DNA of 64,000 nt, from positions 542,001 to 606,000 of the forward strand of contig NZ_CP022366.1 in NCBI RefSeq assembly GCF_003119115.1, in the 5' to 3' direction. Under the pieces are notes generated by a model that saw only the letters and a list, made by a program, of their open reading frames with translations, was not told the DNA's origin and ran no database searches. Source of the stretch: Azospirillum sp. TSH58. Its GTDB lineage: Bacteria; Pseudomonadota; Alphaproteobacteria; Azospirillales; Azospirillaceae. The translations under genes were made by a program, and so were the position numbers. Below are positions 54,261 through 63,038 of this stretch, in pieces (positions within the stretch are counted from its first letter, which is position 1; every line of letters starts with the position of its first letter).

Positions 54261-54518
54261 TCAGTGGACCTCCACGCTGACGATGGCCGGCAGGGTGCGC
54301 AGGAAGTTCGCGCCCGTGTCGGTCGCCTCGACGACGAGGTGACCGCAGCGGTCGTGCCCGCGCAGGCGGGCTTCCGCGCCCATGCCGGCGGTGCGCAGCA
54401 CCTCCGACAGGTCGGACACCGCGGTGCGGACCCAGGCCCGATGCTCGGCCAGACTCTTGTACGCCGTTGCTTCCGAGTGATTCAGGGTAACGGTAAAGGT
54501 GTGCAGCTCGATGGTCAT
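54261..54518 (-). CDS. Small unknown protein, 85 residues
   Basis: Starts at 54518 with GGAG six bases upstream. The sequence begins MTIELHTFTVTLNHSEATAY, then KSLAEHRAWVRTAVSDLSEVLR, and ends in an alternating pattern GHLVVEATDTGANFLRTLPA IVSVEVH-like, suggesting a beta-alpha-beta fold of a small soluble protein. No family is recognised. It is monocistronic, converging with the dpp operon. Codon use matches the neighbours, so a real gene is likely. The ligand-binding look of the last strands is only an impression. Confidence 0.6.
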   Translation of the reverse strand: MTIELHTFTVTLNHSEATAYKSLAEHRAWVRTAVSDLSEVLRTAGMGAEARLRGHDRCGHLVVEATDTGANFLRTLPAIVSVEVH

Positions 54519-54790
54519 AAGAGCTCCGGAATGAACCGATTGTTCTGGGACAAGCTCAGTGTTTGACGCTGTTCGAGCATCCGCTCCGCCCCAACCGGAC
54601 GGTGTGTGACAACAAGCTGGAAAGGGACGTGCGGACACTTGCCGGTTGGCGGATTGAATCCGGGGATCAGCCGATCGGCGAAAAGGGTCCCTTTCGATTT
54701 GGGGAGCAAACAAACCGTAGTGTAACCGAAACCCGCGGCCGATGCTTGTGATATCGTGGGAACGCTGCCCTGCACAAAGCGCGCTCACAG

Positions 54791-54842
54791 GCGCGGAATG
54801 GGGGCGCGGAATGGGGGCGCGGAAGAGGAGCGCGAAAGGGGT
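54791..54842 (+). repeat. Tandem repeat of a 13-base unit, four copies
   Basis: Two exact copies of GCGCGGAATGGGG (54791-54803, 54804-54816) are followed by two diverged ones (GCGCGGAAGAGGA, GCGCGAAAGGGGT). It lies in the 374-base gap between the small unknown gene and the SDR gene; this gap otherwise shows no coding signal. Confidence 0.75.
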
Positions 54843-54892
54843 GGGCCCGGCACGGCCTCCCCCCTGCGCTTCGCGGTTTCTTCGGAATGCCC

Positions 54893-55720
54893 TCAATCCA
54901 GGAAGATGTCCGGCGCCAACGGGGCGCCCGGCTTGACCGCATAGGGCTCCAGGTCGGTCACGCCCTCCTCCGCCAGAACCTCGTCGTCGATGAAGAAATG
55001 GCCGGTGCAGGTCCTGGCGTCGCGGGTCAGGATGGCGTGGGCGGCGTCGGCCAGGATCTCCGGCTTGCGGCAGTTGTCGAACTCGGCGGCGCCCTTCAGC
55101 ATGGCGATGGCCGCCGTGCCGATGATCGTGCGCGGCCACAGGGAGTTCACGGCGACCCTGCCGCGGAACTCGGCGCTCATGCCCAGCGTGCACAGGCTCA
55201 TCGCGTATTTGGCGATGGTGTAGGCGGTGTGGTGCTGGAACCAGCGCGGGTTCAGGTTCAACGGCGGCGACAGCGTCAGGATGTGCGGGTTCCCGGCCTT
55301 CAGCAGATGCGGCAGGCAGGCCTGGGAGCAGGCGAAGGTGCCCCGCCCGTTGACGCCCATCATCAGGTCCCAGCGCTTCAGCGGGGTGTCCAGCGTGCCG
55401 GTCAGGCTGATCGCGCTGGCGTTGTTGACCAGGATGTCGATGCCGCCGAACGTCTCCACCGTGCGGGCCACCGCCTCGGCCACCTGGGCGTCGTCGCGGA
55501 TGTCGCAGAGGATCGGCAGCCCCTTGCCGCCCGCGGCCTCGACCTCCTCCGCGGCGGAGAAGATGGTGCCCGGCAGCTTGGGGTGCGGTTCCGACGTCTT
55601 GGCGGCGATGACGACGTTGGCGCCGTCGCGGGCGGCGCGCAGCGCGATCGCCTTGCCGATGCCCCGGCTGGCGCCGGTGATGAACAGGGTCTTGCCCTTC
55701 AGCGTGCGCGCGTCCGTCAT
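54893..55720 (-). CDS. Short-chain dehydrogenase/reductase, HSDL2-like
   Basis: A 275-residue NAD(P)-binding SDR. Rossmann motif LFITGASRGIGKAIALRAA, NNAS motif LVNNASAISLTGT, active-site Tyr-x3-Lys in AYTIAKYAMS. The stretches KTSEPHPKLPGTIFSAAEEVE and KRWDLMMGVNGRGTF are characteristic of the group around human hydroxysteroid-dehydrogenase-like protein 2. The natural substrate of this group is unclear; fatty acyl or hydroxy-ketone compounds are suspected. Start 55720 follows GGGGAGGGAAAC. Divergent from the secreted unknown at 55891, with a dyad in the gap. Confidence 0.9.
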   Translation of the reverse strand: MTDARTLKGKTLFITGASRGIGKAIALRAARDGANVVIAAKTSEPHPKLPGTIFSAAEEVEAAGGKGLPILCDIRDDAQVAEAVARTVETFGGIDILVNNASAISLTGTLDTPLKRWDLMMGVNGRGTFACSQACLPHLLKAGNPHILTLSPPLNLNPRWFQHHTAYTIAKYAMSLCTLGMSAEFRGRVAVNSLWPRTIIGTAAIAMLKGAAEFDNCRKPEILADAAHAILTRDARTCTGHFFIDDEVLAEEGVTDLEPYAVKPGAPLAPDIFLD

Positions 55721-55818
55721 GTCGTTTCCCTCCCCATGGTTCTTCCGCCGCTGCCGGCCGGTTGTCGGCGATGCTAGCACAAATCCCCCGGGGCGCGTCC
55801 AGACGCGTGCGTCATTCA

Positions 55819-55836
55819 ATTGACCTATGCGTCAAT
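55819..55836. promoter_or_regulatory. Dyad ATTGAC-N6-GTCAAT in divergent gap
   Basis: ATTGAC (55819-55824) and GTCAAT (55831-55836) form an exact inverted repeat about 100 bases from the SDR start and 55 bases from the secreted-protein start. It is a candidate operator for either promoter. Confidence 0.4.
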
Positions 55837-55890
55837 GTACCCTTCGCGTCTAGACTGCGCTTGCCCCCTTTTGCCTGGGAGTTCCGGCCG

Positions 55891-56637
55891 GTGCGCCGTC
55901 TTGCCCTCGCCCTCGCGCTGATCCTCGGCGCCGCGCCCGCCTACGCGCAGGCGGTGGCGCAACACCTGTTCTTCGAGGCCGTGCCCGCCGGCGCACCGCC
56001 CGACGCCCCGTACGAGGCGCGGCAGCGCCTGACCGAGCGCGCCCGGACCGAGTTGCTGCCTGCCATCCTCGACGCCGCCGGCCTGGACGGGGCGGGCGCG
56101 GTCGCCGACCTGCGGATGGGCGGCTACCGGCTCCAGACCAACCCGTCGCTCCACCTGACCTTGCGGCTGGAGGATGGTCCCGCCGACCGGCTGGCCGGGG
56201 CCATCGCCTGGAGCCTCGAACAGGACAGCGTGCTGGTGGCCGATTTCGACAGCGCCGACGGCGCCACCGGCTACGCCCTGGTCCGCTTTCCCGCCGGCAG
56301 CCTGACGCCGGACCGCGCCCAGCGCTTCTTCCTCGCCGCCGCGGCGGAGCATGAGGGGCTGGGCGGCGGCTACACCGCCTTCGGGGACACGCTGCTGTTC
56401 CTGAATCTGCGCGGCGACGATGGAAGGCCCTACAGCGGCCTGCCCGACGACGCCTTCGCGGAGTTCCTGCGCCGCGCCGCCACCGCCTTCCCCGGCACCG
56501 TCCTGGCGGCGACCGGGCGCGCCGACGCGCGGCTGGTCCTCCAGCCGCCCCGGCCCGACAGCCCCGCCCTGCCCCCGTTGCGGGCGCGGCATGCGGCGCT
56601 GGTGTCCGAAACCCTGACCGCCGAGCCCGCCCGATGA
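55891..56637 (+). CDS. Secreted protein of unknown function
   Basis: A 248-residue protein. The GTG at 55891 gives a compact signal peptide (VRRLALALALILGAAPAYAQ); in-frame starts further upstream would bury it. The mature part has no cysteines that I can see and alternates short strands and helices, e.g. HLTLRLEDGPADRLAGAIAW and LVADFDSADGATGYALVRF, possibly a small two-domain alpha/beta fold. No family is recognised. Its stop overlaps the BMP-family binding protein gene (ATGA), so both are made together, and a shared periplasmic role is likely. Confidence 0.65.
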   Translation: MRRLALALALILGAAPAYAQAVAQHLFFEAVPAGAPPDAPYEARQRLTERARTELLPAILDAAGLDGAGAVADLRMGGYRLQTNPSLHLTLRLEDGPADRLAGAIAWSLEQDSVLVADFDSADGATGYALVRFPAGSLTPDRAQRFFLAAAAEHEGLGGGYTAFGDTLLFLNLRGDDGRPYSGLPDDAFAEFLRRAATAFPGTVLAATGRADARLVLQPPRPDSPALPPLRARHAALVSETLTAEPAR

Positions 56638-57626
56638 CGACCCACCTCTCCCGCCGTTCCGTCCTGGCGCTGGGCGCCGCCGGCCTCGCCACGCTCGCCG
56701 GTCCGGCGCGGGCGCAGGAGTTCACGCCGGGGCTGCTCTACGCGGTCGGGCAGAAGTTCGACAAGAGCTTCAACGAGGGCGCCTTCACCGGGGCGGAGCG
56801 GTTCAAGGACGCCACCGGGATCGCCTACCGCGACTATCTGCCCTCCAGCACGGCGCAGTTCGAACAGGCGGTGGCCGCCCTGCTGCGCCGCGGCGTGACC
56901 GACCTCGCGCTGATCGGCTTCTACTACGCCGCCCCGCTCGCCAGCCTCGCGCCGAAGCATCCCGCCGTCCGCTTCACCCTCGTCGATGCGGTGGTGGAGG
57001 CGCCGAACGTCCAGTCCGTGACCTTCAAGGAGCAGGAAGGGTCCTTCCTCGTCGGCATGCTGGCGGCCATGGCCTCGCGGACGGGAACCGTCGGCTTCAT
57101 CGGGGCGCTGGACATCCCGCTGATCCGCAAGTTCATCGCCGGCTTCCAGCAGGGCGCCCGCCACGCCCGGCCGGACATCGGCCTGCTGGTCAATTTCGTC
57201 GGCACCACCCCCGCCGCCTTCAACGACCCGACCACCGGGGCGGAGGTGGCGAAGGCCCAGTTCCAGCGCGGTGCCGACGTGGTGTTCGCCGGGGCCGGCG
57301 TGTCGAATTTCGGAATCTTCGCGGCGGCCAAGGACGGCGGGCGCTTCGCCATCGGGGTGGACAGCAACCAGAACCACCTCTACCCCGGCACCATCCTGAC
57401 CTCGATGCTGAAGCGGGTGGATCTGGCGGTGGAGCGCGCCTTCGGGGAGGGGCGCAGCGGCGTCTGGCCCCCCGGCACGCGCTCCCTCGGGCTGGCCGAG
57501 CGCGGCGTCGACTACGCGTTGGACGACAACAACCGCGCGCTGGTCACCCCGGTCATGAAGGACCGGCTGGAGGAGGCGCGCGAGGCCATCATCCAGGGCC
57601 GAATCCGGGTGCCCGACGCGTCGTAG
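56634..57626 (+). CDS. BMP-family (PnrA/Med-type) periplasmic binding protein
   Basis: A 330-residue binding protein with a Tat-like signal (HLSRRSVLALGAAGLATLAG, cleavage near ARAQ). The family pattern is clear: QKFDKSFNEGAFTGAERF near residue 40, VQSVTFKEQEGSFLVGMLAAMAS near 125, GFIGALDIPLIRKFIAGFQQGA, and FAIGVDSNQNHLYPGTILTSMLKR near 240. BMP proteins bind nucleosides or related ligands for ABC import. No permease or ATPase is adjacent; instead it is coupled to an unknown secreted protein. It may feed a transporter elsewhere or act as a sensor subunit. Confidence 0.9.
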   Translation: MTTHLSRRSVLALGAAGLATLAGPARAQEFTPGLLYAVGQKFDKSFNEGAFTGAERFKDATGIAYRDYLPSSTAQFEQAVAALLRRGVTDLALIGFYYAAPLASLAPKHPAVRFTLVDAVVEAPNVQSVTFKEQEGSFLVGMLAAMASRTGTVGFIGALDIPLIRKFIAGFQQGARHARPDIGLLVNFVGTTPAAFNDPTTGAEVAKAQFQRGADVVFAGAGVSNFGIFAAAKDGGRFAIGVDSNQNHLYPGTILTSMLKRVDLAVERAFGEGRSGVWPPGTRSLGLAERGVDYALDDNNRALVTPVMKDRLEEAREAIIQGRIRVPDAS

Positions 57627-57632
57627 CCACCG

Positions 57633-58817
57633 TCAGGCGTATTGCGGCTCGACCCCGACGGCGAAGCTCAGATCGGCGCCGCGCAGCGTCTCCACCGTGG
57701 CGCGGATGCGCGTCAGGTCGGTGCCGTGCAGGATGGCGCGGGCGAGGCTGGTGTCGCGCAGATCCGCGCCGGTCAGGCTGGCCTCGGCGAGGTTGGTCGG
57801 CCACAGGCGGCTGCCGTCCCCGGCGAGGTCCACCGGGCGCAGCCGCGCCCGCCACAGCTTGGCCCCCGCCAGATTGGCGCCGCGCAGGTTGCAGCCGGAC
57901 AGGTCGGCGCTGGTGAAGTCCGCCTCGCGCAGGTCGCAGTAGGACAGGTCCGCCATCACCAGCTTCGCCCCGGAGAAATCCGCCCCGCGCAAGCCGCAGA
58001 AGCGCATCACGCAGCCGGCCAGGAGCTGGTTGGCGAAGTTGTAGCCGCGCAGGTCGACGCGCTGCATCTCCAGCCGCAGGCCGGCGGCGGCGTTGCGCTC
58101 GACCCAGAGCTGGTGGGCGGAAATGCTCTCGGCCATCCGCCCGGCGAGGCTCACCAGCCCGGTGCCGTCCACATCGATGCCGCGCCGCTCCAGCGTCTGG
58201 CGCAATTCGTCGTCCAGCCGGGCGCCGCACAGCAGGGCGCCCTGCATCTCCACCCGCTCCATCACCGCGCCGATCAGATTGGCGCCGATCAGGATCGTTC
58301 CGGTCATGTCGCTGCCGGAAAAGGTCGCCCCGGCCATGTCGCAGCCGGAAAAGTCGCATTGCGCCAAACGCGCGTCGGACAGGATGGCGCGGGCCATCTT
58401 GGACCCGATGAAGGTCGTGCTGCCGTCGGCGTTGCCCGCCGGCTTGCGCTCGTCGGCGCCCAGCATCATGCCCTTGCGCAGGTCGGCGCCCCGCAGGTTG
58501 GCCTCCTCCAGCGTGGCGCCCTCCACCCGCGCGCCGCGCAGGTCGGCGCTTTCCAGGGACGCGCCGGTGAGTTCGGCCTTCGACAGGTCGGCGCCGAACA
58601 GGTCGGTGCGCGACAGGTCGGCGCCGGTCAGCCGGGCGCTGCTCAGATTCGCCCCGCTGAGCTTGGCGCTGCTGAGGTTGATGCGGCGCAGCCCCAGGCC
58701 CGACAGGTTGTGGAAGCTGAGGTCGGCGCAACGGCCCTTCATGCTGGGGTCGCGCGTCAGCCATTGCTGATGCCGGACCAGCGCGTTGCGGATCGCCCTC
58801 AGATATCGCTCTTCCAC
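57633..58817 (-). CDS. Pentapeptide-repeat protein
   Basis: A 394-residue protein with two right-handed quadrilateral beta-helix zones built from A(D/N)LXX repeats: about residues 30-120 (LSGANLSSARLTGADLSRTD) and about 265-385 (LREADFTSADLSGCNLRGAN). A non-repeat segment near 195-265 holds WVERNAAAGLRLEMQ. I prefer the GTG at 58817 (GGAG upstream, conserved start VEERYLRAIRNALVRHQQWL); a GTG at 58892 has no ribosome site. Some members mimic DNA and protect gyrase, but most have unknown scaffolding roles. It converges with the BMP gene (6-base gap). Confidence 0.88.
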   Translation of the reverse strand: MEERYLRAIRNALVRHQQWLTRDPSMKGRCADLSFHNLSGLGLRRINLSSAKLSGANLSSARLTGADLSRTDLFGADLSKAELTGASLESADLRGARVEGATLEEANLRGADLRKGMMLGADERKPAGNADGSTTFIGSKMARAILSDARLAQCDFSGCDMAGATFSGSDMTGTILIGANLIGAVMERVEMQGALLCGARLDDELRQTLERRGIDVDGTGLVSLAGRMAESISAHQLWVERNAAAGLRLEMQRVDLRGYNFANQLLAGCVMRFCGLRGADFSGAKLVMADLSYCDLREADFTSADLSGCNLRGANLAGAKLWRARLRPVDLAGDGSRLWPTNLAEASLTGADLRDTSLARAILHGTDLTRIRATVETLRGADLSFAVGVEPQYA

Positions 58818-58947
58818 GTGCGACGTCTCCGCGCCGTCCGTCCGTTTCCGCCGGCCCAGGACAGCCGGTTGAACGATCGGGACCCTTGCCACGCAGGGAT
58901 GTTACCAGAGCCGCTTGGAAAAAGCGAAAGCCCTGATCCGCCGCGCC

Positions 58948-59700
58948 TCAGCGCAGCGTGTCGGCCAGCAGCGCGCCGCGCGACGCCATCATGTAGAGGC
59001 CCATGTGGTGCGCCGGCTCCTGCGGGTGGGCCGCGGTCTCCGGCAGGCCGAGATCCCGCGCCGTCTCCGCCGGCAGGTCGTAGGTGGCGCAGCCCGGCTC
59101 GTAGACCACCACGTCCTTCAGCGTCGGCATCATGCCGTGGTTGCGCGCGGACAGCAGGGTCAGGACGAAATCCATCACGCACACGTCGGTGCAGATGCCG
59201 ACGGTGACGACCGACACCAGCCGGTTGCCGTTGACCCAATCCACCAGCCGGTTGCGCCCGGCCTTGCCCGCGCCGTCCGTTTCGGTCGCGCCGATGAAGA
59301 AATTGATGCAGTCCTTGGCGATCAGGGTCGCCGACGGCTCCGACTCGAGCCAGGCCAGTTCGGACACCAGCTCGTCATGGCCGGTGCCGACCAGGCAATG
59401 CGGGGGATACGGCGGCTCCGGCTTGTCCGGGGCGTGGCGGTCCAGCGAGACGCAGATCGGCCAGCCGGCCCCGGCGAAGCGGCGGGCCAGCCGGTCCGTC
59501 TCGGCGATCATGCGGTCCACCTGGGCGTTCGGCGCCGCCGGGGCGAGCGGACCGCAACCGACGGCGGCAAACCCCTTCACCTCGTCGATGATCACCAGCC
59601 CGGTGCCCCCGGCGGGCATGGCGTAATCGCCGAGCGCCACCGGGAAGGTGTGACGGATGGTGTCCAGCGCCTCGTCGCTGCGAGTCATCAGGTCCAGCAT
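58948..59700 (-). CDS. Nicotinamidase, plant NIC-like cysteine hydrolase
   Basis: A 250-residue isochorismatase-fold hydrolase. The triad is Asp39 (LVIIDEVKGF), Lys129 (LIAKDCINFF) and Cys174 (GICTDVCVMDF). The blocks VSLDRHAPDKPEPPYPPHC, WLESEPSATLIAKDC and EPGCATYDLP are strongly reminiscent of Arabidopsis NIC nicotinamidases rather than of the shorter E. coli PncA. It would convert nicotinamide to nicotinate for NAD salvage. It stands alone; the next gene leftwards is on the same strand after 56 bases of spacer. Confidence 0.85.
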   Translation of the reverse strand: MLDLMTRSDEALDTIRHTFPVALGDYAMPAGGTGLVIIDEVKGFAAVGCGPLAPAAPNAQVDRMIAETDRLARRFAGAGWPICVSLDRHAPDKPEPPYPPHCLVGTGHDELVSELAWLESEPSATLIAKDCINFFIGATETDGAGKAGRNRLVDWVNGNRLVSVVTVGICTDVCVMDFVLTLLSARNHGMMPTLKDVVVYEPGCATYDLPAETARDLGLPETAAHPQEPAHHMGLYMMASRGALLADTLR

Positions 59701-59713
59701 GGGTCCTCCCCTT

Positions 59714-59759
59714 GAAATGTGGAAATGTCAGCCCTGTGACCGGAGGGGCGCAACATTTC
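59714..59759. promoter_or_regulatory. Repeated GAAATGT words upstream of the nicotinamidase gene
   Basis: GAAATGT occurs twice in tandem (59714-59720, 59722-59728) and once inverted as ACATTTC (59753-59759), directly upstream of the nicotinamidase start on the minus strand. A repressor site is possible. The rest of the 279-base divergent gap (59701-59979) shows no gene. Confidence 0.35.
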
Positions 59760-59979
59760 AGGACTGTGTCCGAGCACTGCGACATTGTGGCCGAACGCTT
59801 GCGCATGGGTCCGAAAAGATCAATCGGATTCAGGCCGATCGACCGGTTGTTGCAACCGCGGGACATATTCCTGTCTGCATCCGGCGGCCCATGCGACGGA
59901 ATACCGCAATGCCAAGCCGTGAAACCCGGTCCTCAATAAAGGCGACGCGAAGCTTCCGCCGCAACCATAAGGTACACCA

Positions 59980-60540
59980 ATGGTTCTATCGGCCGAGTTC
60001 CTGGGCATGCTTCTGCTGGTCACCAGCGCCGCGGCGCTCGGCCTGTCCATCGTCATCGACGTCGGGCAGATCACGTCGGAGAAGGCGCGCCAGACCATGA
60101 TGATGCGCCAGCACGACCGGAAGAAGACCGCGCTGGGCGAATGGACCCGCAAACTGGAGCAGCGGCAGGAGGAAATGACCGCCTTCCAGGCCCGCTACAC
60201 CGAATGCAACGGCCGGCGGCAGAAGGCGCTGTCCGAGATCAGGGCGCTGGAACTCACCAAGGTGGAGTTCGTGCATGAGCTGGGCGACGGCGAGGAGGCC
60301 AGCGGCTTCTGGGTCCGGCTGACCGTGCAGGACGAATTCCCGACCATCGAACGGCGCGACGTGATCTTCGCCCGCCAGATCTGGAGTTACTCCAACGTCG
60401 CCCATGTCTGGACCTATTCCGTCGATCAGGCGGCGGCGATGGCCCGCGTCGCCTTCACCGTGAAGAACGGCGTCCTGCCGACCATGGTCGTTCCGCTCGC
60501 CCAGGCGCCCGATCCCGACGCGGAAGGAGCGTCGGCATGA
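59980..60540 (+). CDS. Membrane-anchored coiled-coil protein of unknown function (first of a pair)
   Basis: A 186-residue protein. Residues about 5-27 form one transmembrane helix (FLGMLLLVTSAAALGLSIVI), residues about 35-95 a charged heptad-rich helix, and residues about 100-165 a small globular part with aromatic residues (GFWVRLTVQDEFPTIERRDV, RQIWSYSNVAHVW). No family is recognised. Its stop overlaps the next gene (ATGA), and that gene has the same architecture. The pair probably forms a membrane hetero-oligomer; no other partner is nearby. Confidence 0.7.
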   Translation: MVLSAEFLGMLLLVTSAAALGLSIVIDVGQITSEKARQTMMMRQHDRKKTALGEWTRKLEQRQEEMTAFQARYTECNGRRQKALSEIRALELTKVEFVHELGDGEEASGFWVRLTVQDEFPTIERRDVIFARQIWSYSNVAHVWTYSVDQAAAMARVAFTVKNGVLPTMVVPLAQAPDPDAEGASA

Positions 60541-61145
60541 CCGGGATGATGCTCTATCTCAGCCTCGGGCTGATGGTGCTGACGGTGCTGTCCAACCGCT
60601 ACTGGCGGCGGCAACTGGAAGGTCTGCGGCAGGCGCAGTTGCGCATCCGCGAGAAGATGGAGGAGGTGGGGAAGGATGTGGAGGACATCGCCACCGCCTA
60701 TTCCCAGGTCGCCCAGAAGCACACCGAGGCCGAGAAGCGCGCCCTGAAGGCGGAACAGGACATGCAGGCCGCCCTGAACGAGCTGGACGCGCGGCAGGCC
60801 TCACCGGTCGTGCGCTATCACGTGTTCGACCGCTCCGAGCCCCGTCCGGGCCGGTTCTGGGAGGTCGCGGTGCGCCATGTGCCGAACGACGCCACGGTGA
60901 TGACCGGCCAGCGCGGCTGGGTTGGCATCCGGCGCTGTCTCCTGACCGCCGAAACGGAACGCGAGGTGCGCGAGCGCGTCAGCGCCCGCTACCCGCGCAA
61001 GGCGGGATTCCAGGTGTTGGAGGTGGTGCCCTGCCGGGTCGCCGGCCTGTCGGTGAACCGCATCCCCGAACTCAGCACCTTCCGCCGATCCGCCCCGCCG
61101 GAAGAGGCCGCGCGCCCTCCGCGCCGGGCCGCCGGCGGTCGCTGA
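60537..61145 (+). CDS. Membrane-anchored coiled-coil protein of unknown function (second of a pair)
   Basis: A 202-residue protein: short N-terminal transmembrane helix (residues about 3-20, MMLYLSLGLMVLTVLS), a long coiled coil at about 25-88 (LRQAQLRIREKMEEVGKDVE), then a globular part at about 90-170 (VVRYHVFDRSEPRPGRFWEV) and a proline/arginine-rich tail. Function unknown. Translational coupling and parallel architecture tie it to the preceding gene. It ends 83 bases from the convergent galU gene. Confidence 0.7.
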   Translation: MTGMMLYLSLGLMVLTVLSNRYWRRQLEGLRQAQLRIREKMEEVGKDVEDIATAYSQVAQKHTEAEKRALKAEQDMQAALNELDARQASPVVRYHVFDRSEPRPGRFWEVAVRHVPNDATVMTGQRGWVGIRRCLLTAETEREVRERVSARYPRKAGFQVLEVVPCRVAGLSVNRIPELSTFRRSAPPEEAARPPRRAAGGR

Positions 61146-61228
61146 CGGCGCCCGGCCAACCGGAAAGGGGCCAACCAGAAAACGGCCGGCGGGAAAAGGG
61201 CGGCGCCCCTCCCCGCCGGCCAGCCGCG

Positions 61229-62098
61229 TCAGCAGTACTTGCGCAGCATGTCGCGGACCTTGTCCGCCATGTCCGGACGACGCAGGGCGTGGGCCAGCGT
61301 GGCCTCGATGAAGCCGACCTTGTCGCCGCAGTCGTAGCGGGTGCCTTCGAAGCGCAGGCCGTGGAAGGGCTGCGCGCCGATCAGCTTGGCCATGGCGTCG
61401 GTCAGCTGGATCTCGTTGCCGGCGCCGCGCTGCTGCTTCTCCAGATGATCGAACACCTCCGGCTGCAGGATGTAGCGGCCGATGATCGACAGGGTGGAGG
61501 GCGCCTCTTCCGGCTTCGGCTTCTCGACGAGGCCGCGGACGGTGGCCAGGCGGCCGTCGTCCTTTTCCACGTCCAGGATGCCGTAGCTGCTGGTCCGCTC
61601 GCGCGGGACGTCCACGACGGCGACGACGTTGCCGCCCACCTCGTTGTAGGCGTCGACCATCTGCTTCAGGCAGGGGGTGTCGCCCTGGACGAAGTCGTCG
61701 GGCAGGACGATGGCGAAGGGGTCGTTGCCGATCACCGCCCGCGCGCACCACACCGCGTGGCCGAGGCCCAGCGGGACCTGCTGGCGGGTGTAGAAGCAGC
61801 GGCCCGGCGCGATCTCGCTGTGGCGCACCACCTCGAGGGCGTCCTGCTTGCCGCGCTCCTCAAGGGTGCGGTTCAGTTCCGTGTCGGCGTCGAAATGGTC
61901 TTCGATGGCGCGTTTGCTGCGGCCCGTGACGAACACGAAATCCTCGATGCCGGCGGCCCGCGCCTCTTCCACGGCGTGCTGAAGCAGAGGCCGGTCGACC
62001 AAAGGCAGCATTTCCTTTGGAATCGCCTTGGTGGCCGGCAGAAAGCGCGTACCGAGACCGGCGACGGGGAACACCACCTTGCGCACAGGCTTTCGCAT
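61229..62098 (-). CDS. galU: UTP-glucose-1-phosphate uridylyltransferase
   Basis: A 289-residue nucleotidyltransferase that makes UDP-glucose for exopolysaccharide, lipopolysaccharide and trehalose synthesis. Signature VVFPVAGLGTRFLPATKAIPK at the N-terminus (nucleotide loop), LPDDFVQGD, and VEKPKPEEAPSTL with the sugar-phosphate-binding Glu-Lys. Length and ends match bacterial GalU. The ATG at 62098 is right at the start of similarity. It is monocistronic between convergent and upstream genes. Confidence 0.96.
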   Translation of the reverse strand: MRKPVRKVVFPVAGLGTRFLPATKAIPKEMLPLVDRPLLQHAVEEARAAGIEDFVFVTGRSKRAIEDHFDADTELNRTLEERGKQDALEVVRHSEIAPGRCFYTRQQVPLGLGHAVWCARAVIGNDPFAIVLPDDFVQGDTPCLKQMVDAYNEVGGNVVAVVDVPRERTSSYGILDVEKDDGRLATVRGLVEKPKPEEAPSTLSIIGRYILQPEVFDHLEKQQRGAGNEIQLTDAMAKLIGAQPFHGLRFEGTRYDCGDKVGFIEATLAHALRRPDMADKVRDMLRKYC

Positions 62099-62231
62099 TG
62101 GGGTTCTCTTGTGGTTGCTTGAGGAAATACTTCGAATATGGAGACGATTCGCAGGTTTGCAAAACGCTCGTCCAGCTTTCTGCCACAGGCAATTCGGTGA
62201 CGCAACTCCCCTTCCGTAACCCGGCAAAAGG

Positions 62232-63020
<789 letters not shown>

Positions 63021-63038
63021 CTCTAGCCGAATCCCGCC

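Noticed and set aside
61146-61228. Terminator between the coiled-coil pair and galU
   Set aside because: GC-rich and partly self-complementary, but no convincing stem with a T-run on either strand.
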